From Ypsolopha sequella (lineage: Eukaryota; Arthropoda; Insecta; Lepidoptera; Ypsolophidae), in NCBI GenBank assembly GCA_934047225.1, contig CAKOHE010000107.1, forward strand, positions 1,178,001 to 1,242,000: a stretch of DNA of 64,000 nt. The letters are read 5' to 3'. The notes below the pieces were generated by a model. It was not told where the DNA came from. It saw only the letters and a list, made by a program, of their open reading frames with translations, and did not search any database. Below, piece after piece: positions 54,401-63,175 of the stretch (position 1 is its first letter; each line of letters opens with the position of its first letter). The position numbers were made by a program, and so were the translations under genes.

Positions 54401-57040
54401 TGAGGGGCACGTTATTGTTCTTATGCAAAGGGATGAAGGGCGCGTTATTGCTCTTATGCAAAGGGATGAAGGGCGCGTTATTGCTCTTATGAAAAGGGAT
54501 GAGGAGCACGTTATTGCTCTTATGCAAAGGGATGAAGGGCGCGTTATTGCTCTTATGCAAAGAGATAAGGGGCACGTTATTGCTCTTATGCAAAGGGATG
54601 AAGGGCGCGTTATTGCTCTTATGCAAAGGGATGAAGGGCGCGTTATTGCTCTAATGAAAAGGGATGAGGGGCGCGTTATTGCTCTTATGCAAAGGGATAA
54701 GGGGCACGTTATTGCTCTTATGCAAATGGATGAGGGGCACGTTATTGCTCTTATGCAATGGGATGAAGGGCGCGTTATTGCTCTTATGCAAAGGGCGCGT
54801 TATTGCTCTAATGAAAAGGGATGAAGGGCGCGTTATTGCTCTTATGCAAAGGGATAAGGGGCACGTTATTGCTCTTATGCAAAGGGATGAGGGGCACGTT
54901 ATTGCTCTTATGCAATGGGATGAAGGGCGCGTTATTGCTCTTATGCATAGGGATGAGGGGCGCGTTATTGCTCTTATGCAAAGGGATGAGGGGCACGTTA
55001 TTGCTCTTATGCAATGGGATAAGGGGCGCGTTATTGCTCTTATGCAAAGGGATAAGGGGCACGTTATTGCTCTTATGCAAAGGGATGAGGGGCATGTTAT
55101 TGCTCTTATGCAAAGGGATGAAGGGCGCGTTATTGCTCTTATGCATAGGGATGAAGGGCGCGTTATTGCTCTTATGAAAAGGGATGAGGGGCACGTTATT
55201 GCTCTTATGCAAAGGGATGAAGGGCACGTTATTGCTCTTATGCAAAGGGATGAGGGGCACGTTATTAATCTTATGCAATGGGATAAGGGGCGCGTTATTG
55301 CTCTTATGCAAAGGGATAAGGGGCACGTTATTGCTCTTATGCAAAAGGATGAAGGGCGCGTTATTGCTCTTATGCAAAGGGATGAGGGGCACGTTATTGC
55401 TCTTATGCGAAGGGATAAGGGGCGCGTTATTGCTCTTATGCAAAGGGATGAGGGGCATGTTATTGCTCTTATGCAATGGGATAAGGGGCGCGTTATTGCT
55501 CTTATGCAAAGGGATGAAGGGCGCGTTATTGCTCTTATGAAAAGGGATGAGGGGCACGCTATTGCTCTTATGCAAAGGGATGAAGGGCGCGTTATTGCTC
55601 TTATTAAAAGGGATGAGGGGCACGTTATTGCTCTTATGCAATGGGATAAGGGGCGCGTTATTGCTCTTATGCAAAGGGATGAAGGGCGCGTTATTGCTCT
55701 TATGAAAAGGGATGATGGGCACGTTATTGCTCTTATGCAAAGGGATGAAGGGCGCGTTATTGCTCTTATGCAAAGGGATGAGGGGCACGTTATTGCTCTT
55801 ATGCAATGGGATAAGGGGCGCGTTATTGCTCTTATGCAAAAGGATAAGGGGCACCGTATTGCTCTTATGCAAAGGGAAGAAGGGCGCGTTATTGCTCTTA
55901 TGCAAAGGGATGAGGGGCACGTTATTGCTCTTATGCAATGGGATAAGGGGCGCGTTATTGCTCTTATGCAAAGGGATAAGGGGCACCGTATTGCTCTTAT
56001 GCAAAGGGATGAAGGGCGCGTTATTGCTCTTAGGCAATGGGATAAGGGGCGCGTTATTGCTCTTATGCAAAGGGATGAGGGGCACGTTATTGCTCTTATG
56101 CAATGGGATAAGGGGCGCGTTATTGCTCTTATGCAAAGGGATAAGGGGCACGTTATTGCTCTTATGCAAAGGGATGAAGGGCGCGTTATTGCTCTTATGA
56201 AAAGGGATGAGGGGCACGTTATTGTTCTTATACAAAGGGATGAAGGGCGCGTTATTGCTCTTATGCAAAGGGATGAAGGGCGCGTTATTGCTTTTATGAA
56301 AAGGGATGAGGGGCACGTTATTGCTCTTATGCAAAGGGATGAAGGGCGCGTTATTGCTCTTATGAAAAGGGATGAGGGGCACGTTATTGCTCTTATGCAA
56401 AGGGATGAAGGGCGCGTCATTGCTCTTATGCAAAGGGATAAGGGGCACGTTATTGCTCTTATGCAATGGGATAAGGGGTGCGTTATTGCTCTTATGCAAA
56501 GGGATAAGGGGCACGTTATTGCTCTTATGCAAAGGGATGAGGGGCACGTTATTGCTCTTATGCAATGGGATGAAGGGCGCGTTATTGCTCTTATGCAAAG
56601 GGATGAAGGGCGCGTTATTGCTCTTATGAAAAGAAATGAGGGGCGCGTTATTGCTCTTATGCAAAGGGATAAGGGGCACGTTATTGCTCTTATGCAAAGG
56701 GATGAGGGGCACGTTATTGCTCTTATGCAATGGGATGAAGGGCGCGTTATTGCTCTTATGCAAAAGGATGAAGGGCGCGTTATTGCTCTTATGCAAAGGG
56801 ATGAGGGGCACGTTATTGCTCTTATGCAATGGGATAAGGGGCGCGTTATTGCTCTTATGCAAAGGGATAAGGGGCACGTTATTGCTCTTATGCAAAGGGA
56901 TGAGGGGCATGTTATTGCTCTTATGCAAAGGGATGAAGGGCGCGTTATTGCTCTTATGCAAAGGGATGAAGGGCGCGTTATTGCTCTTTGCAAAGGGATA
57001 AAGGGCGCGTTATTGCTCTTATGCAAAGGGATAAGGGGCA
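51486..57040. repeat. 33-bp minisatellite, about 168 units, with higher-order structure
   Basis: Unit CTTATGCAAAGGGATGAGGG plus GCACGTTATTGCT (33 bp). Variants differ mainly at CAAAGG/CAATGG/AAAAGG/CGAAGG, GATGAG/GATGAA/GATAAG and CACG/CGCG. CACG- and CGCG-type units often alternate. One unit at about 54780-54804 lacks 8 bp, and there is a 1-bp loss near 56988. A block at 51496-51753 recurs unchanged at 52849-53106 (1353 bp = 41 units later). Other blocks recur at 1386 bp (42 units) and 1378 bp (42 units minus the 8-bp loss). Since 33 is divisible by three and most units lack stops, long frames exist on both strands (for example ALMQRDEGHVI repeated). I treat these as by-products of the repeat, not genes. 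Confidence 0.97.
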
Positions 57041-57452
57041 TGTAATCGCGGGATTACAGAACTGCAGAGCTGATGATAAAGGGAAAATGGATGGGTTGAC
57101 ACGAGAGAAGAAAAAGATTGTGGGATATAGAATGTGGGTGCGCTGACCTGGTTCGAATGTTTCGATGGGCCGGCAAATCCGCCGCGTTTCTTCTCCTCTC
57201 GTTGGGCTGATTGAGTTGACGGTGATGAGCAGTGATGAGCTGGATGTCTTGGAGTAATGTACACAGCACTAGTATGAACACAACACTGTAAATACGCGAG
57301 ATTGTTTGTATTGGCGGCGCGAACGTGTACACATGTGTCGTTCTGGACGATTCGGACGGAACAGAGCGAGCGCCGGCGCGCGAGTCGAGTTGGCGCCAGG
57401 CGCTGTGTTGCGAAATTACTCATCCGAATGCGTCACGCTTGTGGCGTGAACA
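57041..57452 (-). repeat. BEL-E 3' LTR (412 bp)
   Basis: In the element's direction it begins TGTTCACGCCACAAGCGTGA (57452) and ends CTGTAATCCCGCGATTACA (57041), with a small palindrome at its end. It shares blocks with the BEL-B LTR (TGTTCACG start, GTGCTGTGTACAT.ACTC, GCCCATCGA, CCCACAATCTTTTTCTT), giving the border. The partner LTR is outside the window. Confidence 0.85.
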
Positions 57453-60400
57453 TCCTGGGGGGGCCGGGGCTGCGACTCCTCTTGAGCTGAATCCAACGGC
57501 AGCCTGGCTATCTTGAACACAGGTCGTCGCAGATTTCCATGAGCTGTGTCCAGATCCACAACTCGGATCACTCCATCCTTGCCAGGTATCGTGCGGAGAA
57601 TTCTCCCCAGCTTCCATTGGAGCGGAGGCAAGTCATCCTCTTTGATGAGGACCAGTTCACCCACTTGAGGAGGGGAAGAAGGGGAGAGCCATTTGGAGCG
57701 GGTTTGCAGGGTATGGAGGTAGGATCTGGACCAGAGAGTCCAAAAGCGCTGAGAGAGCGCTTGAATGAGTTGAAACCGTTTAAGAGCAGATATGGGTCTG
57801 TCGTCAAAAGACTGCTCAGGTAGAGCGGTGAGCGGACGACCAATAATGAAATGTCCGGCCGTGAGGGGTTCAAAGTCCGTAGGGTCGGATGAAATTGGGC
57901 AGAGGGGTCTTGAGTTGAGTACAGCCTCAATTCGAGCCAAAAGGGTAGAGAATTCCTCAAAAGTGAGGTGCTGTTCACCTATCACGCGATAAAGTAGTTG
58001 CTTGGTGGATTTTACGTTTATTTCGTGCAGTGCGCCGAACCAAGGCCCTTTAGGCGGGTTTAATAACCAAGTTATGTGCTGATTCGCGAGTTTGTGAGTG
58101 ATTGCATCATTGTTTGACCTGAGGAAGTTCTGAACTTCAATGAGTTGATTCCTAGCACCTACATAGTTTGTGCCGCAGTCTGAACGAATGAGAACCGGAG
58201 TACCGCGACGTGAGATAAAACGTTGCAATGCCGCAAAGAACGCTTCCGTTGAGAGTGCAGAGACTGGTTCCAAATGAACCGCCTTTGTTGCGAGGCAAAC
58301 AAAAATACAAAAGTACGCTTTAATGAGTTTCGCGTTCCGCAACGTGCTGGATTTAACGAAGAAGTGGCCAGCAAAGTCCGTCGTGACGTGACTAAAAACT
58401 GGCTGAGGAGTAACTCTGTCTGCTGGGAGATCAGCCATGAGCGGAGCCTTAGGCTGAGCGCGGCACCGGAAACATCTAATACATTTAAACACGCGGTGTC
58501 TAATAATACGACGAGCGGACAGAATCCAGTACTGCTGGCGTAATATGGCGTGTAATGTGTCAGCTCCAGGGTGGCAGTGTATTGTGTGATAGTGATCTAT
58601 AATGAGATCTACGAGCGGACTGGAGCTGGGTAGAATGAGTGGGTGTTGAGCGTCATACCTAATTGACGCGTGAGAGAGACGACCACCGACTCTCAAGAGG
58701 CCGTCCTTTATGAAGGGCGAGAGACGCTGGAGCCGAACGGGACAAACTTTATCAGTCTGGATACGATTAATGTCTTCAGCAAACTCATTGTGCTGAACAG
58801 AGCGGACCCAGTGCAACAGAGCGTCCCTGCGTTCACTAGCTGTCAACGGACCAGAGCGCCGTGCATCTGGGCTGTGCCGACAATTGAATATGAACCTTTT
58901 AATACAAGCCGTCACTCCGACGAGCTTATCAAGTGAGCTGTAGCGAGTGAGCAAGTCCAGATCGATATCTGGGACTGCTATGTGTGCTGGTACCTTTTTG
59001 GGCTTAAGGCCTGGGAGAGCATGATGGCCTAGAGCGGGTGGCATCTTGGGCCAAGTGCAGGTAGGTTCTTTGAGCCAACTGGGTGACCACCAAAGGTCAT
59101 GAAGTGAGAGAGATTGGGCAGACATGCCTCTGCTTGCACAGTCAGCAGGGTTGAGATTCGTGGGCACATGCCTCCACGTATGGCTAGTTGAAATAGCTGT
59201 GATCTTAGCCACTCGATTGGCCTCGAAAGTCTGTAATCGGTGAGGTGGGGTATTGAGCCATGCCAACACTATTGTGCTATCTGACCAGCATGTGTGTGTT
59301 TGAATGTCTATATGAGCTGACAATTGGGCTGACACTCGAGTCATGAGCTGAGATAAAAGAGTCGCGGCTGACAACTCCAATTTCGGGATTGAGAGACGAG
59401 TCTTTATGGGTGCGACCTTGGACTTGCCAATGATTAGGTGTACATTGACATGTCCAGTGATATTGCGCTCATGAAGGTAGATAGCGGCACCAAAGCCAGC
59501 CTCTGATGCGTCCGCGAACCCGTGAAGTGAGTAAGTAGACGTGGGCTTGTACTTACAAATGTGCCGAGGTAAACGGAGGTTTGAGAGCTGAGGAAGATCC
59601 TCTGAGATGTGTTGCCACTCTGTGTGGACTTCTTCAGAGATAGGCTCATCCCATCCTATTTTCAGAAGCCAAAGCTTCTGGAGAAGAATCTTTGCGCGGA
59701 AGATGACTGGAGTGACCCAGCCATTGGGGTCATAGAGAGACGCTACTGTACTGAGAATGGAGCGCTTTGTGACTTGAGCATGAGTGGGCAGAGAAATGCG
59801 ATAAGTGAACTCATCAGTTTGAGGAATCCACTGTATTCCCAGAACCTTAATGGAATTAGAGTCGGGACTGAAGTCAAAGTCCTTGGGCATGTCGCACTGG
59901 TCATCTGGGAACCGTTCAAGGAGCTGAGGCGAGTTGGAGGTCCATTTACTGAGCTGAAAGCCACCTAGGGCGAGTAACTCGATCAGTTCGCTTTGGAGCG
60001 ACTGAGCAGATTCTACAGAATCTGCACCTGAGAGAATGTCGTCCACAAATATTGATTTGCGGAGGACCTGAGCAGCGTGGGGGTAGCGATGACCTTCGTC
60101 ATCAGCCAATTGGAGTAAAGTGCGGATGGCATGGTATGGGCTGGACCTTAATCCATATGTGACGGTATTAAGGGCATACGTGAGCAGGGGCTGGTCGGGT
60201 GAAGACCGCCAGAGAATGAGTTGAAAACGTCTTTGCTCTGGGTGAATGAGTATATTTCGGAACATCATTCGGATGTCTGTGCTGAAAACTTGTGAGTGGA
60301 TCCTGAAGGACATGATAATGTCAACAATATCTTGCTGAAGAGCCGGACCTGTATGAAGACAATCATTTAGATTGACGCCGTTTGAGCTCTTACAACTTCC

Positions 60401-61555
60401 GTCAAACACACAGCGTAACTTTTCTGATCCTGGCTTGAATATGCCATGATGTGGGATATAGAAATGGGATTTATGAGCAAAGGTATTGGGGTGACACGGC
60501 GACATATGGCCCAATTTTATGTAATCTGACATGAATTCTACGTATTTCGAGCGGAAGGGCGGGTTCGCTTGCAACTTCTTCTCTAAGTTGAGAAACCTGC
60601 GCAGTGCAATAGCGTGAGTGGAACCTAATGTCGGTGCGTTGTGCAGAAAGGGCAGTGTAACCACATATTGACCTGATGGTTCACGAGTAGTTGTGGTGCG
60701 GAAAATGTCCTCACACTGATCCTCTAATGGGCTGGTATGCTTGTAGGTTTGGGGTTCCTCGGATTCCCAAAACCTCTCAAGACTTTTGTGAATGTCATGA
60801 GTGGAATGCTCTGAGTCCGTGTGAGAGCCGACAATGTGAACTGAGTTGACCTGATTCGTGGGTGAAGTATGTAAACTTTCGAAAGGTCCAATCAATGTAA
60901 AATCAAATATCGTGCCGAAGGCTATAGGCTTGCCAGGGCCGAGCGAAACCTTGGTTCCGTCTAACACTTGACCAAGAACGTCAGATCCTAGTATTAGATC
61001 AACCGGAGCTGGTGTGTGATATTCTCGATCAGCAAGAGGAATCGGCGGGTGACCTGTTAACTGAGCGAGATCTGGAACCTTTTCCAACGGTAGGTACCCA
61101 GTTACGTTCTTCAATATATGGGCTGTGGCCGTGATCATAGGTGTGTCACGGTGAGTAGGTCGGCATACAATTGTAATTGATGCCTTTGAGTCTTGTGTGT
61201 GCTGATTTCCAACTCCTGCGATTTTTAGAGATGTATGTTTTAATGGTAAATTTAAAATTGTGGCCATGCGCTGAGAACAAAGAGTCAGCATACTTCCACA
61301 GTCTAACAGGGCTCGTGCTGAGTGAAATTGACCATTTACGTCTGCTATTTTAAGTGAGACGGTTGGCAACAAAATTGGCGTGTTGGTGACGTTCACTACA
61401 CGTTGTGCGGAGTTACAGTAATTTTCTGTTGGAGTTGAAGTCATTGAGTGACAATGAGCTGAGTGTGTATGTGATGAGTGAATGTGTGATGAGTGTGCTG
61501 AGTGTGCTGAGTGCTGGTCGTCCTCGCCTTCATAGTGCTCTGTTATTGTAGGTAG
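57416..61555 (-). CDS. pol: BEL-E pol polyprotein (protease, RT, RNase H, integrase)
   Basis: The first ATG is at 61444 and the frame runs 1342 codons to 57416. The same frame is open back to the gag stop at 61558-61556 through 37 His/Ser-rich codons, so pol may be made by readthrough. Domains: aspartic protease LLDCGSM (Asp48); RT with LRCVFDGSCKSS (~343), FSTDIRMMF (Asp390) and the active-site box FVDD (466-469); RNase H with GFADAS (Asp645), KLEL (Glu690), WSDS (Asp722) and NPADCAS (Asp768); integrase zinc domain (His ~953/956, Cys988/991); catalytic core TTDFAG (Asp1023), RSDCGTN (Asp1089), GALHEI (Glu1141); DUF5641-like C-terminus to KIARLPL. All catalytic residues expected of the family are present and no stop or frameshift was found. 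The last 12 codons lie in the 3' LTR. Confidence 0.95.
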   Translation of the reverse strand, partial: LPTITEHYEGEDDQHSAHSAHSSHIHSSHTHSAHCHSMTSTPTENYCNSAQRVVNVTNTPILLPTVSLKIADVNGQFHSARALLDCGSMLTLCSQRMATILNLPLKHTSLKIAGVGNQHTQDSKASITIVCRPTHRDTPMITATAHILKNVTGYLPLEKVPDLAQLTGHPPIPLADREYHTPAPVDLILGSDVLGQVLDGTKVSLGPGKPIAFGTIFDFTLIGPFESLHTSPTNQVNSVHIVGSHTDSEHSTHDIHKSLERFWESEEPQTYKHTSPLEDQCEDIFRTTTTREPSGQYVVTLPFLHNAPTLGSTHAIALRRFLNLEKKLQANPPFRSKYVEFMSDYIKLGHMSPCHPNTFAHKSHFYIPHHGIFKPGSEKLRCVFDGSCKSSNGVNLNDCLHTGPALQQDIVDIIMSFRIHSQVFSTDIRMMFRNILIHPEQRRFQLILWRSSPDQPLLTYALNTVTYGLRSSPYHAIRTLLQLADDEGHRYPHAAQVLRKSIFVDDILSGADSVESAQSLQSELIELLALGGFQLSKWTSNSPQLLERFPDDQCDMPKDFDFSPDSNSIKVLGIQWIPQTDEFTYRISLPTHAQVTKRSILSTVASLYDPNGWVTPVIFRAKILLQKLWLLKIGWDEPISEEVHTEWQHISEDLPQLSNLRLPRHICKYKPTSTYSLHGFADASEAGFGAAIYLHERNITGHVNVHLIIGKSKVAPIKTRLSIPKLELSAATLLSQLMTRVSAQLSAHIDIQTHTCWSDSTIVLAWLNTPPHRLQTFEANRVAKITAISTSHTWRHVPTNLNPADCASRGMSAQSLSLHDLWWSPSWLKEPTCTWPKMPPALGHHALPGLKPKKVPAHIAVPDIDLDLLTRYSSLDKLVGVTACIKRFIFNCRHSPDARRSGPLTASERRDALLHWVRSVQHNEFAEDINRIQTDKVCPVRLQRLSPFIKDGLLRVGGRLSHASIRYDAQHPLILPSSSPLVDLIIDHYHTIHCHPGADTLHAILRQQYWILSARRIIRHRVFKCIRCFRCRAQPKAPLMADLPADRVTPQPVFSHVTTDFAGHFFVKSSTLRNAKLIKAYFCIFVCLATKAVHLEPVSALSTEAFFAALQRFISRRGTPVLIRSDCGTNYVGARNQLIEVQNFLRSNNDAITHKLANQHITWLLNPPKGPWFGALHEINVKSTKQLLYRVIGEQHLTFEEFSTLLARIEAVLNSRPLCPISSDPTDFEPLTAGHFIIGRPLTALPEQSFDDRPISALKRFQLIQALSQRFWTLWSRSYLHTLQTRSKWLSPSSPPQVGELVLIKEDDLPPLQWKLGRILRTIPGKDGVIRVVDLDTAHGNLRRPVFKIARLPLDSAQEESQPRPPQDVHATSVTHSDE

Positions 61556-63175
61556 TCACTGTTGACTACCTACCCGAGACCTACTTGGCGATCGCGATTG
61601 AGTGGGCGAGTTGGGATGGGACGTATATGCCTGTGTAGCATGCGCCGAATGGTATTGAGGCTCATGCGCTGAGCGCTGTCTGGGCTGCTCACGTAGAGAC
61701 GGAGGCAGCAAATGAGCAGATGAGCGTGTCGGAGACATGGCCCCATGGCGATGCAGTGAAGTATGGTGGTCAGACCGCCCACACTCCTTGCATGCACGTG
61801 TAGACCTGCACTCGTTCTCATAATGAGGACCCAAACAGCGTCGGCACCGGTTGCGTGAGTTCACAAAATCCCACCGACCTTGAATCGGCTGGTTGTTGAA
61901 CTCTGGGCAGGCGATGAGTTTGTGTCCCCTATTCCTGCAGTATGGGCATGGCATACTACCAGTAGGGGAAGAAGGTTGAGCCGAATAATTCTGTCGGCGA
62001 GTGGGTGATGGGGATGATCGGGCCGAATAAACTGGCTGACGAGCGGATGATGAGGACGGTTGGGCCGAGTAGGTTAGGGCGTCACCGAATGCCAAGAACG
62101 GCCTATGGGGAGCAGGTTGAGGAGAGCGATATTCTTGCCGGCTCCTAAGCGGAGCTATGGGGCGGAATTCTCGAGTAGCCGTATAAGTCTGACGGGAACG
62201 TCGAGTGGGCTGAACTAGCTGATTGAGCTGAGCGAGCCTTTCTGACGGGCCGAGCCGTGCTGAAGAAGGAGCCTCCTGTGACGCAAGGGACGATGACTCA
62301 TTCTCCTTGCAGCGTGCGTGCTCTTCCAAAAACTCAATGAGGTTCTTGAGCGTGGGCAGAGTTGCACGAGATCCGTACTTCCGCTCGAAAAGAGTGCGGA
62401 GCTCGCCTTGTAGTTTTCGCACTACCATGGACACGAAAACATAGTCAGAATCTTTCATGGGCAGATCCAGATTGCGCAGAGCGCTTTGCGCTGAGATAAG
62501 CGGAATTAAGAACGATGTGCGGATATCCGAGCGCATGTGGATGTGCGGAAGGTTCATGATGATGTCCACAAACCGGTCAATGAGTACACGACGATTGTCG
62601 TAACGCTTGGTTAGAATTTCCATGGCTATGGGATAATTCTCGTTGGTAGGGTAGAGGTGTTTCACCATATCATGTGCCTCACCCTTTAGGGCGCCTAACA
62701 AGTAATGCAGTTTGACAGCATCCGAGACTGTAGCCATCTCACTGACGAGGCTCCTAAAAACGGCAATAAATGAGGGCCATTCTTCAACGTTCGAATGAAA
62801 CTCCGGTATGGGTATTTTTGGTAGAACACCAACGGGTGTACCTGAGCTGATGGGTTGCGTCTTGTCCGGAAGAGCTGATTTTACTTTTAAATTTTCGAAT
62901 GCCACTAGTATAGCATCATAATTGCTAAGTGCCGACTGAAATTTTTTTGTGTAGGTTGCCTCAGTTTCGTCGGACAAATCCTCATCGTCAAGGATCTCAT
63001 AATATACGCTCTCTAACTTAGTTTTAACGCTTTGTATGTTTGCGTAACGAGCGGTGAAGTCCGCCACAGAATAAGTTTTTCTGTCGCCTGCCTCGACCGC
63101 CGCACCGATCTCCTTTAACAGAGCTATCGCCTTTACGGCCTCACGAAACATCGCGGCTTGTGATTTCGAAGGCAT
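61556..63175 (-). CDS. gag: BEL-E gag protein (539 aa)
   Basis: The capsid/nucleocapsid protein. ATG at 63175, stop UGA at 61558-61556. An N-terminal helical region (about 1-100) is followed by the DUF1759-type core (IPIPEFHSNVEEWPSFIAVF about 121-140, LLGALKGEAHDMVKHL about 159-174) and a second helical part with KYGSRATLPTLKNLIEFLEE. A long Ser/Pro/Arg/Gln-rich linker (300-405) contains repeated SAQPSS and YSA words. Zinc knuckles are CPYCRNRGHKLIAC (410-423), CRRCLGPHYENEC (444-456) and CKECGRSDHHTSLH (462-475), then an SRSPSRSR-type basic tail. The UGA is followed by CUA, a leaky context, with pol in the same frame behind it. Intact. Confidence 0.95.
   Translation of the reverse strand: MPSKSQAAMFREAVKAIALLKEIGAAVEAGDRKTYSVADFTARYANIQSVKTKLESVYYEILDDEDLSDETEATYTKKFQSALSNYDAILVAFENLKVKSALPDKTQPISSGTPVGVLPKIPIPEFHSNVEEWPSFIAVFRSLVSEMATVSDAVKLHYLLGALKGEAHDMVKHLYPTNENYPIAMEILTKRYDNRRVLIDRFVDIIMNLPHIHMRSDIRTSFLIPLISAQSALRNLDLPMKDSDYVFVSMVVRKLQGELRTLFERKYGSRATLPTLKNLIEFLEEHARCKENESSSLASQEAPSSARLGPSERLAQLNQLVQPTRRSRQTYTATREFRPIAPLRSRQEYRSPQPAPHRPFLAFGDALTYSAQPSSSSARQPVYSARSSPSPTRRQNYSAQPSSPTGSMPCPYCRNRGHKLIACPEFNNQPIQGRWDFVNSRNRCRRCLGPHYENECRSTRACKECGRSDHHTSLHRHGAMSPTRSSAHLLPPSLREQPRQRSAHEPQYHSAHATQAYTSHPNSPTQSRSPSRSRVGSQQ

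Noticed and set aside
51474..54824. A 1116-codon plus-strand reading frame, and several 500-800-codon minus frames, in the minisatellite
   Set aside because: They follow only from a 33-bp unit divisible by three without stops; there is no non-repetitive domain, start context or splice evidence. Kept as a finding, not annotated as genes.
51486..57040. CRISPR-like array of regular repeats
   Set aside because: Units are contiguous with no unique spacers, no cas genes are present, and the setting is eukaryotic.
57539..57823. Plus-strand frames over BEL-E pol (for example 57539-57823; similar minus frames over BEL-B pol)
   Set aside because: Antisense shadows of the DUF5641 region; present in both elements only because the coding strand is conserved.
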